A stretch of DNA of 64,000 nucleotides from positions 28,124 to 92,123 of the forward strand of contig QANZ01020985.1 of the NCBI GenBank assembly GCA_003254925.1, read 5' to 3'. Within the stretch, counting starts at the first letter, position 1; each line of letters opens with the position of its first letter. The translations under genes and the position numbers were made by a program. This document shows, piece by piece, positions 45,961 to 57,290 of this stretch. Origin of the DNA: Chamaecrista fasciculata (Eukaryota; Streptophyta; Magnoliopsida; Fabales; Fabaceae). The notes beneath the pieces were generated by a model, which was not told where the DNA came from, searched no databases, and worked only from the letters and a program-made list of their open reading frames with translations.

Positions 45961-46449
45961 GATTGAGCCGGTTTATACCATTCTATCTAGAGGTCTTTGG
46001 ATGTGTTTTATAATGTTTTATAACCTATATTAGGTGTTTTAGGCCACTAGATATGATAAATGTTGCATTGAGATCACAATTGCATTTTGGTCCTTTTATC
46101 GGTTCCTAGTTATTAGTTGGTAGTTTTGTTTGTTTGGGTGGTTTAGTTTCATTTTTGGTATAGTTTATCTTGTCTTGTAGCTTAGTTTTCTTTACTTGGT
46201 AGTTCAATTTTGGTTCAAGTTGTATCTCACAATTTTGCTTGCATAAACAATTTTCGTGTGTTGAGATTGCGATTTCATGCTTAGTTTTGGCTTGATTTCC
46301 TGATTCCTTTTGTGAATTCTTGCATCCTTTGTGAATTCACAAGTATACACACTCACATACACTTGCTTCCTAGGTTTAATTAATTTTTTATCTTGAACAT
46401 TTCTTTTTTATGGTGTTGCCTCTTGGTTCCTCTTTTGCTTCTGTTGGTA

Positions 46450-47241
46450 TTTTGGTTGCATGCGAAGGTGGTCTCCTAACTCACTATTTTTCCTAGATCC
46501 CGAAATTGAACGGATTTTTAGGAGACTTAGAAAAGAAACAAGGGAAAGGAGAGCACTACTTAGAGAGCGAACCTTAGTGGAACCCGCTGAAGAGGCAAAG
46601 TTAGAAGAGTGTATGGAGATAGATCTTAGTAGAGGGTTAGATTGTGACAACATGGACCCTAATGTATAAAATGAGAGAGGCGAGCCAATGAACCTAGGCC
46701 AAGAGAGGGTAGGTAAAAATAACAATGAAATTAATCAACCTAGGCCAGGTAGGACTTAGGAGTATTAAAGATGTTAATTAGGAAGAAAGTGATGCTACCA
46801 TGAATAGATTACAAAATGCTTTTCCTAACTTTAATTTTGAGTTTGAAATTCATGGTCCTTTGCTTACTTATCTTCCTAAATTTTATGGCTTGCCAGGTGA
46901 GAATCCCTACTTGCACTTGATTGCTTTGTAGTTGCACTGCCGTACCATGAAGCAAAGGAACATATCAGCGGAAGATTGTATGTGGAAGATTTTCCATCTG
47001 ACCCTGGATGGATAGTATTGACAATGCTTACGTCTCATGGAAGAGTTTGAGAAGAGCCTTTTTGGATCAATACTATCCATCCACCAAGTCTTCAGCTGCT
47101 AAGAAGGATATAACAACGGTCAGGCAGGATCCCACACAGAGCTACTATGACTTTTGGAGTCGATTTGAAGACATGCTAGCAGCCTACCCGAATCATCAAT
47201 ACTCAACAAAGAGTTTGGTGGAATTCTTTGTGAATGGACTC
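46450..47241 (+). pseudogene. Ty3/gypsy gag remnant
   Basis: Broken frames encode an N-terminal acidic segment (RRWSPNSLFFLDPEIERIFR) and, after several stops, LTYLPKFYGLPGENPYLHL. Next come ISAEDCMWKIFHLTLDG and VSWKSLRRAFLDQYYPSTKS, with the gag-typical YYDFWSRFEDMLAAYPNHQ and a block ending SLVEFFVNGL. This order is the Retrotrans_gag domain of plant gypsy elements. Stops (for example near 46,929) and the abrupt end at 47,241, where another LTR-like sequence starts, show it is dead. No protease or reverse transcriptase follows. Confidence 0.85.
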
Positions 47242-47677
47242 TGTAATATCCTTAAATATATATAATACACATATATAAAATAAAATAAAATAATAAATCA
47301 ATAGATAATAATTGGGATAAGTAAAATATCAATTTTAATATATATATATATATATATTAAGGAAATGATAAGAAGCCTTAAATAATAAAACCACAAATAA
47401 CTAAATAAGCTATTATATATGCATATACAAAACGTAATTTTTATGAAGTCGTAAGTAGGGCTTTATTACTTAGAGGGTAAGTGGAAGGGGGAGGCTAGGG
47501 AAAAGCCACGTGGATTAAGGGATTAACTTCACACTTGCCTCATTTATGACGGTGGTGTAATGAAGTCAGCAGAAGAAGACTAATTGCGACTTGTGAGCTA
47601 GCCTTCTTCCTCTTATAAATATATGTGTTAGGACCCACACACAAAGACACCCATCACTACCAGAAAAAAAAAAAAAA
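47242..47677 (+). mobile_element. LTR-like sequence inserted into gag, up to gap
   Basis: Starts TGTAATATCCTTAAAT, resembling LTR starts of other plant elements (TGTAACATCCC-type). Continues AT-rich, with a less AT-rich part at 47,450-47,610, to an A run at the gap. No matching end is visible. Confidence 0.4.
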
Positions 47678-48177
47678 NNNNNNNNNNNNNNNNNNNNNNN
47701 NNNNNNNNNNNNNNNNNNNNNNNNNNNNNNNNNNNNNNNNNNNNNNNNNNNNNNNNNNNNNNNNNNNNNNNNNNNNNNNNNNNNNNNNNNNNNNNNNNNN
47801 NNNNNNNNNNNNNNNNNNNNNNNNNNNNNNNNNNNNNNNNNNNNNNNNNNNNNNNNNNNNNNNNNNNNNNNNNNNNNNNNNNNNNNNNNNNNNNNNNNNN
47901 NNNNNNNNNNNNNNNNNNNNNNNNNNNNNNNNNNNNNNNNNNNNNNNNNNNNNNNNNNNNNNNNNNNNNNNNNNNNNNNNNNNNNNNNNNNNNNNNNNNN
48001 NNNNNNNNNNNNNNNNNNNNNNNNNNNNNNNNNNNNNNNNNNNNNNNNNNNNNNNNNNNNNNNNNNNNNNNNNNNNNNNNNNNNNNNNNNNNNNNNNNNN
48101 NNNNNNNNNNNNNNNNNNNNNNNNNNNNNNNNNNNNNNNNNNNNNNNNNNNNNNNNNNNNNNNNNNNNNNNNNNNNN
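47678..48177. other. Assembly gap (500 N)
   Basis: Exactly 500 N between an A run and a (TA)n tract. A round-number placeholder, so the true distance is unknown. The reading frame called across it is meaningless. Confidence 0.99.
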
Positions 48178-48208
<31 letters not shown>

Positions 48209-48626
48209 TGTTGATATAAAAGGTTCTTTTTAATAAAAATTTACTGTCTGTATGATGATTTCCTATCTCAACCGGTAATATATATAATGGTTAAATGGAG
48301 GAATGATCCTTGAAGAAGGCGACCTTATTTATGGTTTCTGTTTCGGATCTGACCGAGGGACGCCTTGGTATACAGATAGTGAGTGAGGAAAACCACCAAG
48401 GTGAGTGAGAAAAGCCACCACCATGTTACAAAAGGAAAGGTTGTAATTTAATGGACAAAGTATAAGTGATATACTTACGTTTGAGATAATGTTTTAAGTT
48501 AAATGTATATTTTTTTGTGGCTTATACAGCTGGGTACATTATGGAAATACTATTGATTACTATTTCTTCTTACTGGGAATATTATGTTCTCATTCTTCTT
48601 TTCATGATGTATCCAGATTAGCACCG

Positions 48627-49430
48627 AGTTGATCGAGCCGATTTATACCATGCTATCTAGAGATCTTTGAATGTGTTTTATGATGTTTTATAGCCTATAT
48701 TAGGTGTTTTAGGCCTTTAGATATGATAATTGTTGCATTGAGAACACAATTTCATTTTGGTCCTTTTATTGTTTTGTGTAAATCTCTCGTGTTTTAAGTG
48801 TTTAATTATATCTTGAGGTTTTACATGTCTATCTTAGTGCAATTGTAAGTTTTTAGGAGCCAAAGATCCAAGGATTGAAGTGGAAGAAGACCGGGATCGA
48901 AGCAGAATCAAGTTGGAAGCGAAACGGTGAAGAAACCGCACTTTTATGACCTTTGCCGGATTTTTGCTAGATGTGCATCTGACAATGAAACAGCAAGCAA
49001 AATTCCAGCAAGCATAAGTTTTCAGCTATGCCGGATTGTTGCCAGATGCGAATTTGACAACAATCCAGCAAATCGTGCAGAATTTTGCACATGTATTTTT
49101 AAAAGCCCAACCCGAATCCACACTTAAATGACCCGATTTCTATGACCTAAGGCCCAAAATTTTAGCCTCCTTTAGTCCCTAATCAGCCTCCTACCCCATT
49201 CATTCCACACACACAACATTTAACTCCATTTTCCCTTCATTCCCACTCACGCCTTCATCTTCTCCTCTCCACCATCTCTTCCATCTTCATCCTCCAAGCT
49301 GGTTTCATGGCTAAGGAGCTAGGGTTTGAATTCCTCCACCATATGAGCAGCTAGGATGCTTGACTCGGAGCTAGGACAACATGACTAGAGCACCATTGCA
49401 TCAATTTAGGGAGTTTCTTGTTCTTTTTAT
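48627..49430 (+). mobile_element. Gypsy-type LTR remnant; first 145 bp repeats 45,962-46,105
   Basis: 'cgagccgatttataccatgctatctagag' through 'cacaatttcattttggtccttttat' (48,627-48,772) is a direct repeat of 45,962-46,105. The phrase 'gatgttttatagcctatattaggtgttttaggcc' is typical of gypsy LTRs. Downstream, 48,773-49,430 is moderately GC-rich non-coding DNA with a duplicated 'atgccggattgttgccagatgcg / tttgccggatttttgctagatgtgc'. The two copies may be parts of the two LTRs around the gag remnant. Confidence 0.5.
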
Positions 49431-50483
49431 CATGTTTTGTGTTAGAGAACATTAGAAATGAAAATAAAATAAGAAGAAAACGTAGCATAATGTAAACAAA
49501 TAAAAGAAAAAAAAAGAGCTATTTTCCCTCAATTTCATAAATATCTTCACTCGTTGTGATAACTAATGAGATTGAATAATTCATCCAACTAGTTATTTTC
49601 CCAACAGCTAAATGAGCATTAAGCATGCTTAATTAACTGCTACGACAAAATGAATAAAACTTCAAAAATAACAGGGTATGTCGTATGCTTATATATTTGA
49701 GAAGATCTAGTCACTCATTAGTTTCTTCATATATTTTATTGTATTTTTTTATGCATTAATCTTTTTATTAATTTATTTCATTTAATTATTTATATTGTTA
49801 TATTGAAGATTTTTATTAATATTTTTAAATTCAATTTTATTTAATTTATTTGAAAATGAATAAATAAAATTTTAATTTAATAATGCATTATATATTTTTA
49901 TTTATAATAGTAATTAATAAAATGGAAATCCATAATAAAAAATAAACATTTTATTCATTTTATTAATCAATTAATCAATTATTAATCATTTCTTACAACA
50001 TTTTCAAATAGATCATTTTTGATATATTGCAATGGACGATGAAATCGTTTATAATCAAAAAGAATATTTAGAAGCAATTTTTCCAATTAGAAGATATCTT
50101 TTTCCTTTCTTTCAGCAAAATAATAATAGACATCATACCTATTACAAACTAACTAGAAAAATTAACTTTGCTACACCACAACCAAATGGTATTAACTCAT
50201 CGAATAGAAGAGACTTACAACAACCTTCTTCATTTCAAAAACCCCAACCCACGTCTCTTCCCACAAGCTTCTTCACTTCAAAAAATCCAATCCACGACCC
50301 ACAAAGGAGGATGAGAGAGAGAGAGAGGACGTTGCTAACCTTAGAAGACATGACCAAATAGACATGACCAAATAGGAAAGATGGACTAAATAATTGACTT
50401 TTGAAAAATGTAGCCAACTCATATTTCAGTTTTAAAATAGAGGGACCAAATAGTTAAATTTGTGGCATTTAATGTCCCACAAA
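49431..50483. other. AT-rich DNA with one unsupported reading frame
   Basis: 49,455-49,515 repeats part of the A-rich block at 41,565. A 109-codon + frame at 50032-50361 starts [20 protein letters not shown] and becomes Pro/Ser/Gln-rich. It has no domain I recognise, and the region has an AT-rich leader, so it is listed as unproven. Confidence 0.3.
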
Positions 50484-51560
50484 TACACTTAATGAGTAAA
50501 ATAACTTTTCGGTCCCTGATTTATGCGCTCGCTGACAGATAGGTCCCTGAATTTTATGCATTGCACTAGCCGGTCCCCGAATTTTGCAAACGCTGCACTA
50601 ATTGGTCCCTCCGTCATATTGTCGTTACAAAAAAGCTGACGTGGCCATAACGGACGCTGATGTGTCCCGTTATGTGCTGACGTGTCCCGTTATGGCCACG
50701 TCAGCACCCGTTATGTTTTTTTTTTAAAAAAAAAGAGCTGCCACGTCATAAAATAGCGACACATCAGCATTTCCCCATTGTACTTATAGGTCCCTGACCC
50801 ATTTTTATTTCATTATTCTCAATTCCCCTTCTTTTTCATCATTTTCATTCATTTTAGTCTCAAATCCTCAAAATAAAATTATAAAGTGTCCCAAAACTTT
50901 TCCACACATTCCAATTTAGTCCTTAAAAATATTTAAAACCCTAAACTCTAAAACCCCAGACCCTAAAACCCCAAAATCTAAGACTTCAAACCCTAAACTC
51001 TAAAAAAAGTCTGAGTTGAACAATTAGGCCCTTGACCCATCTTTATTTATATTATTCTCAATTCCCCCTCTTTTTTCTCATCTTTATTCATTTTAGTCCC
51101 AAATTTTCAAAATAAAATAGTAAAGTGTCCCAAAACTCTTCCAAACATTTCAATTTAGTCCTTAAAAAATATTAAAACCCTAAACCTTAAACTCTAAACT
51201 CTAAAACTTTTTTTAATCTTCATCTTCATTCAATTTAGTCCTTAAAAATATTAAAAACACTAAACCCTAAAACTCTAAACTCCTAAATCCTAAACCCTAA
51301 AAAAATTACACATCACCAGAAACTTCATTCTCAATTTATTCTCAATTTTTTTTATCTTTGTCTTCATCTTCCCATATATTTTTGGCAAAACACCCTTTTG
51401 AGCCCCTAATGTTTGCAGTGATTTTCAATTATGTCCCTAACATTTCATTTTGTCAACCCTAACCCCTAAATTCTAAAACCTTAAACCCTAAAATCCTAAA
51501 ACCCTAACCCCTAAACCCTAAACCCAGAAAAAAAAAACCACTCTCTTGCAATCTCATCAT

Positions 51561-51651
51561 CTTCTTCTTCTTCTTCTTCTTCTTCTTCTTCTTCTTCTTC
51601 TTCTTCTTCTTCTTCTTCTTCTTCTTCTTCTTCTTCTTCTTCTTCTTCTTC
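51561..51651. repeat. (CTT)n microsatellite
   Basis: About 30 CTT units at the inner edge of the left arm. It creates a poly-Leu frame that is not a gene. Confidence 0.95.
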
Positions 51652-51903
51652 ATATCATCTTCCCAAAATTCATTCTTCCGAAAAACAAACCCGGAATCAC
51701 TTCATCTTCATCTTGTGGCAAAACAAACCCAGAAATCGAAATCGGAACCCACCTCATCTTCATCTTCTGACCCCGTTCTCGCTCTTGCTCTCTGTTTCAT
51801 TCACTGACCCCGTTGTCAAATTCATCGCCGCCATTATGGTTGGTGGAACTCACTGCGGATGCTTACAAGGTGGCAGATAGTTCAGCAAAGGTGCTCTCTC
51901 TTT

Positions 51904-52072
51904 CTCCTAAATCGTCGTTACTTCTCCATCGCCGAGATCTAAGCTGCCACCCAACTTCGACGGGCTCTTCAACATCGGCGCTGGCGGATTCGACAACGTG
52001 TATAAAGGCTACATCGACGATGGCCAAACTCCGGTGGTGGTCAAATGCCTCAAACCAGGTGCACGAACCGAG
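51904..52072 (+). pseudogene. Captured CrRLK1L-type receptor kinase fragment
   Basis: One frame reads RRYFSIAEI-stop-AAT; a neighbouring frame continues NFDGLFNIGAGGFDNVYKGY, then IDDGQTPVVVKCLKPGA. This is the juxtamembrane FSxxEI-x-AAT start and the Gly-rich loop (normally GxGGFGxVYKG) plus the VAIK-type lysine of FERONIA/HERKULES-like (CrRLK1L) kinases, by family knowledge. Here the loop Gly is replaced by Asp (GGFDNVYKG), a TAA replaces a codon, and a small deletion shifts the frame. Only about 55 of about 850 residues remain, so there is no kinase activity. It sits in the core of the family-E element. Confidence 0.8.
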
Positions 52073-53603
52073 AGACGAAAGATACTTTGTCTTGCAATTC
52101 GATTTCAAAGCGGAAGCTTCAGACTACATGGATAATGTTGATGATGTATTTGAAATTAAAATTGAAATTAAGTTTGTGTAATTCCTCAGATCTAATGGAT
52201 AATGTTGATGATGGCTTGACGCTTCTGACAGAGAAGAAAGATGATGATGTTGATGATGGATTTGAAATTGATGATGATGATGTTTTCGATTGTGAAGATG
52301 ATGAAGATGATGATGTTGATGAAATTAGGGTTTAGGGACCAAAATAATTTTTTTTAATTATGATTTAATAAATTTGAGGACCCAGGGACCAAATTGGGTT
52401 AGGGTTTCACATTGAGGGCACACTTGAACAAAATGAAACGTTAGGGGCATAACTGAAAATCACTGCAAACGTTAGGGGCACAAAAGGGTGTTTTGCCAAA
52501 AATATATGGGAAGATGAAGACAAAGATAAAAAAAATTGAGAATAAATTGAGAATGAAGTTTCTAGTGATGTGTAATTTTTTTAGGGTTTAGGATTTAGGA
52601 GTTTAGAGTTTTAGGGTTTAGTGTTTTTAATATTTTTAAGGACTAAATTGAATGAAGATGAAGATTAAAAAAAGTTTTAGAGTTTAGAGTTTAAGGTTTA
52701 GGGTTTTAATATTTTTTAAGGACTAAATTGAAATGTTTGGAAGAGTTTTGGGACACTTTACAATTTTATTTTGAAAATTTGGGACTAAAATGAATGAAGA
52801 TGAGAAAAAAGAGGGGGAATTGAGAATAATATAAATAAAGATGGGTCAAGGGCCTAATTGTTCAACTTAGACTTTTTTTAGAGTTTAGGGTTTGAAGTTT
52901 TAGATTTTGGGGTTTTAGGGTTTGGGGTTTTAGAATTTAGGGTTTTAAATATTTTTAAGGACTAAATTGGAATGTTTGGAAAAGTTTTGGGACACTTTAT
53001 AATTTTATTTTGAGGATTTGGGACTAAAATGAATGAAAATGATGAAAAAGAGGGGAAATTGAGAATAATGGAATAAAAATGGGTCAGGGACCTATAAGTA
53101 CAATGAGGAAATGCTGATGTGTCGCTATTTTATGACGTGGCAGCTCTTTTTTTTAAAAAAAAAAATAACGGGTGCTGACGTGGCCATAACGGGACACGTC
53201 AGCGCATAACGGGACACATCAGCGTCCGTTATGGCCACGTCAGCTTTTTTGTAACAACAATATGACGGAGGGACCAATTAGTGCAGCGTTTGCAAAATTC
53301 GGGGACCGGCTAGTGTAATGCATAAAATTCAGGGACCTATCTGTCAGCGAGTGCATAAATCAGGGACCGGAAAGTTATTTTACTCTACACTTAATGGTCA
53401 GGTCATCATTGTTAGTAATAGAGATAGGCTACAGAGACTAATGAGTTGACATTTGTAATTGAAAACAATGTGAAACTTTATGGACATAACTGACACAAAA
53501 CAAACGTTGGGGGCATAATTGAAAAATGGAGGGACTAAATAGTAGGTTTAAACTCAAATCCTAACTCAGATTGAGAAGTAAAATGGAGTCTATTTTTAAT
53601 TTA

Positions 53604-54097
53604 GCCAAAAGACTTGTTGGTGCCCCTAACGTTTGGGGTCAGTTTCAGTTATGCCCCCAACGTTTGTTTTGTGTCAATTATGCCCCCAACGTTTCACATT
53701 GTTGTCAATTATACCCTAACCTCTAACTCCGTTAATTACATTGAGGGAAAAAGCTGATGTGTCAGCTGACTGGGCTAATGGAGGCTCAAGAGGTCAAGAA
53801 ACCTTTCCGGCGAGGTTCGTTTTCTTTGGCGAACTTTTCGGCGAGATACACGACGACTCCGATGACTATAAAAACTCTTAATCCAAGGTTTTTTGACCTC
53901 TTGAGTTTAATGACGACAACCATTAGTCCAGTCAGCTGGTACATAAACTTTTTCTGTCAATCTAATTAACAGAGTTAGAGGTTAGGGTACAATTGACAAC
54001 AATGTGAAACTTTATGGATATAACTGACACAAAACAAACGTTGGGGGCATAATTGAAACTGACCCCAAACGTTAGGGGCAACAACAGGTCTTTTGCC
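53604..54097. mobile_element. MULE-like element (family G) with 9-bp target duplication
   Basis: 494 bp. Begins GCCAAAAGACTTGTTGG and ends 'aacaggtcttttgcc'. Flanked by perfect TTTAATTTA (53595-53603 and 54098-54106). The arms repeat 'gcccccaacgtttg' and inverse. The short core (53,755-53,945) is itself an inverted pair, 'cagctgactgggctaatgg / ccattagtccagtcagctg'. A detached arm of the same family lies at 53,450-53,545. Confidence 0.8.
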
Positions 54098-54191
54098 TTT
54101 AATTTATTGAAAGAAGTTAGTTAAATAATAAAATTGACTAAAATATTAAATATTAAAGATAAAATTGATAAGAAAAAAAATATTAAAAATA

Positions 54192-54577
54192 GGCTTAAGT
54201 GCACTTTTGGTCCTCTAAATTTCGAAAAGGTCTCAATTTGGTCCCCTAACTTCTTTTGTTGCAATTTTGGTCCCCTAACTTTTGAAAACGTCTCAATTTG
54301 GTCCCCTAACTTTTTTTGTTGCAATTTTAGTCCCCTAATCGAAAACGTCTCACCATTGGTCCCAAGTTAGGGGACCAAAATTGAGACTTTTGCGAAAGTT
54401 AGGGGACCAACAGTGAGACGTTTTCAAAAGTTAGGGGACCAAAATTGTAACAAAAAAATTTAGGAGACCAAATTGAGACTTTTGCGAAAGTTAGGGGACC
54501 AAAATTGCAACAAAAAAAGTTAGGGGACCAAATTGAGACCTTTGCGAAAGTTAGGGGACCAAAAGTGCACTTAAGCC
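54192..54577. mobile_element. MULE-like inverted-repeat element (family F)
   Basis: Begins GGCTTAAGTGCACTTTTGG and ends in its exact inverse. The interior is about ten copies of 'ttggtcccctaacttttgaaaacgtctcaa' or its inverse, spaced about 40 bp. Flanks TTAAAAATA and TTAAAAAAT are near-matching. Non-coding. Confidence 0.7.
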
Positions 54578-54967
54578 TTAAAAAATTAAAAAAAAAATTA
54601 ATATTGAGTTTAAGGGTGCGTTTGGATGTTCCTTTTTAATGTCTTTATCCTCCTTTATCTCCAGTACTCCGTTAATACCAGAGCTACAGTTAAAAATCTT
54701 GTTTGTTTCACAGTTATCTCCCCCTCCTTTATTTTTCTCCTTTATCTCTCATTTATCTTCTCAAATTACTAACATATCCCTACTCAACTACCTATAATTA
54801 CCAACTTTTTACTATAAAATAATAAAATACTCAAAGGACATATTTGTAAATTGCATATTAAACTTTTTTATTTATTATTAATTTACTTAAAAAATAATTT
54901 TAGTCCTTGAAATTATACCAACTTAATAAGTTAATACTTGAGTCATCAAAATATATAATTTTTGATA

Positions 54968-55170
54968 GGCCAAAGTCTTATTTTGGTCCCTCAGTTATAC
55001 TCAATGTTCCAAATTGGTCCCTCAGTTATTTTTCGTTCCATATTAGTCCCTCACTTATGCTCAATGTTCCAAATTGGTCCCTCAGTTATTTTTCGTTCTA
55101 TATTGGTCCCTCAGTTTTTCAAAACTTAGTACAGTTGGTCCCTCTAACGTTTTCCATCCATTTTTCCGTT
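54968..55170. repeat. One-ended arm with direct repeats
   Basis: Starts GGCCAAAGTCTTATTTTGG; the phrase 'ggtccctcagttatactcaatgttccaaat' recurs about three times at about 33-60-bp spacing. No inverted partner follows. Confidence 0.5.
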
Positions 55171-55575
55171 TAAAAAAATGGAAAAATAATACTTGACTCT
55201 AATTTATTTTTTGTTCTTACATTTTGATCCTTTTATAAAAAGAAAATGACCTTAATGTAAAAAAATTAAAACTTTTGGGGGATAAAATTTTATCTTTCCA
55301 TTTTTTTAAACTAGATACAAAATTATTTAGCTCTTAATTCCATTGTAGTAAACTAGATACAAAGAAAAATGAGGAGCTTATTCCTGTATGCGTAATGCTG
55401 CTGCTGGTTCTATCGGTTGCTACTGGTAAGTGAAATTCTTGAACTAGCTAGTTAGTCCATTTTGATTCGATCACCCACACTGGTAAAACAATAAGCACGA
55501 AACATGTTAATTTGTTTATATGCATGTATTTATATAATGTTTGTGTAATGAGAAAAAATGGGTTTATATGCATGT

Positions 55576-56265
55576 AGAACCGTCAAAGTGAGCCAACCCG
55601 GCTCACTCGAGCTGGCTCGCCGCGAGCCGCGGCTCACGCGAGCCAGAGACCCCAGGCGAGCCAGGTTTTGCCAACCTGACTCACCAAGTTGGTGAGCCGG
55701 GTTGGCTCATCTAACCCACCAACTTTCAATTTTATTTATTTATTTATTTTTTTTTTTTTTTCTGTTTTTTCAATTTTTTTTAATTTTTTCAATTTTTTTA
55801 AATTAAAAATATCAATAAAACAACTCACAAATAATAACACCCAACACCACCGCTCGTTTTTTCTCTGGACGGACGGTGGAACGACGGCCATTGAGATTGG
55901 GGTTGACTGGTTGGGTGAAGAAATGAGAAGAAATTAGGGTTGGGACTTGGGAAAAGAAAAGAACTCTGAAAGACGAAAGTGAATTATGAAATCTAAACTG
56001 AAAATGAGGAAGAAGTGAAGAGCCTGGAAGATATTTTAGGGTTATAATTATTAATTTTATAATTTTATATTTTTTTTTAAAAAAAGGTGGGTTGGCTCAC
56101 TAACTCACCATCTCACTCGAGCTGGCACACCACGAGCCGCGAGTTAAGTGAGCCAACCCACTCGAGCTAAAATTTTTAGCGAGCCAGGTTTTCTCAACCC
56201 AGCTCGCCAATTTTGGTGGGTTAAACGAGCCAGCCCACCGGGCCTGGCTCGTTTTGACGGCTCTA
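55576..56265. mobile_element. hAT-like non-autonomous element, GAGCCAAC family, copy 2
   Basis: Begins AGAACCGTCAAAGTGAGCC and ends GGCTCGTTTTGACGGCTCTA. The 8-bp string ATGCATGT occurs directly on both sides (55568-55575 and 56266-56273). The arms are rich in 'gagccagg/cctggctc'. Same family and length as 37055-37741. A T-rich centre makes a spurious 82-codon frame. Confidence 0.72.
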
Positions 56266-56309
56266 ATGCATGTACTTATGTGTTAATTAATTTGAATATA
56301 TATAATTAA

Positions 56310-56679
56310 GGTTAAATTACACTTTGGTACCCTGTGGTTTGAAACTTGACACTTTGGCACCCTGTGGTATTCTTCATTAACACTTTGGTACCCTTTGGGG
56401 TTATTTTGTAATTTTAACCATAACAAATTTTGCAAAAAATACATATTGACCCCAAAAAGTTTTCAAAAAATTACAAATAGGTCCCTAGATACAGATTATC
56501 TAGGGACTAAAATGAAAACTTTAAAAAAAATGTTGATTCAATATGTAATTTTTGCAAAATTTGTTATTGTTAAAATTACAAAATAGCTCCAAAGGGTACC
56601 AAAGTGTTAATGGAGAATACCACAGGGTACCAAAGTGAAATAGGCTCAAACCACAAGGTACCAAAGTATAATTTTATCC
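56310..56679. mobile_element. MULE-like MITE, family D
   Basis: Begins GGTTAAATTACACTTTGG and ends 'accaaagtataattttatcc'. The arms match 21591-22018 closely ('taccctgtggtttgaaacttgacac'). Clear target duplication not seen. Confidence 0.65.
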
Positions 56680-56823
56680 TATACATATGTAATTTGTTTA
56701 TACATATGTGTGGTGGTGATAATGGGTTTAGGCGATGAGGAAGGTATGTTGATGAAGGCAAATGCAAAAGCATGCAAGGAAGAATTGTATAATGGGAAAA
56801 AATATATTTTTGGTGGTGTGAAA

Positions 56824-57290
56824 ATTTAATTTCAGTTTGGTCCCTACTCTAACAAATATATGAGTAATTTTTTTGTGGTGAAAAAATAAAAAAAATCAAT
56901 ATAAGAAAAAAATTATAATTCCCAAAACTTTACAGTTTGGTCAATATTCTTGTATATGTATGAATAATATTTTTTGTACTATACATTATTGGGAAAAAAT
57001 GTATAATTCATATAAAAAAATATACATATTGGTCCGTCATTCGGTATATATATGGCTAATATTTTTTGTTCTGCAATTACTGAAGAACAAAATTTAGAAA
57101 AATACATAATTCGTACCCAAGAAAATATACATTGTGGTCCCTCCTCTATTATATACATGGGTAATATTTTTTGTAGTATCAAAATTTTTAAATAAAATTA
57201 AAAGATAGTAAACAGGAAAAATATATAGTCAGGAAAAATATATAATTTAGTTCCCAAAAATTTACAATTCAGTACTCAAAAATTACATTT
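56824..57290. repeat. Tandem units of about 100 bp
   Basis: 'tatacatattggtccgtc...ggtatatatatggctaatattttttgt' and relatives occur near 56,838, 56,938, 57,025 and 57,125. Each is followed by 'aaaaatacataattc(gt)accca'. Non-coding; probably internal to the 54,614 element. Confidence 0.55.

Larger units (their letters stand above)
50494..53385. mobile_element. 2.9-kb MULE-like palindromic element (family E)
   Basis: Begins GAGTAAAATAACTTTTCGG and ends CCGGAAAGTTATTTTACTC. It is flanked by perfect 10-bp repeats TACACTTAAT (50484-50493 and 53386-53395), a Mutator-like signature. The TIR arms are each about 1 kb (50,494-51,540 and 52,335-53,385). Both arms contain, in mirrored order, a 'ggtccctgatttatgc' block, AAACCCTAA-like blocks and a GGCAAAACACCC 'gcccctaacgtttgcag' block (51,384; 52,497). 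The core holds a (CTT)n run and a receptor-kinase fragment. No transposase, so non-autonomous (Pack-MULE-like). Confidence 0.85.

Noticed and set aside
47625..48233. 202-codon frame
   Set aside because: Almost entirely the 500-N gap; no evidence of coding.
50032..50361. 109-codon frame starting [15 protein letters not shown]
   Set aside because: No known domain, AT-rich setting, low-complexity second half, and no splice or promoter support. Kept only as an unproven note.
51546..51770. Poly-leucine protein
   Set aside because: Translation of a (CTT)n microsatellite in a transposon arm.
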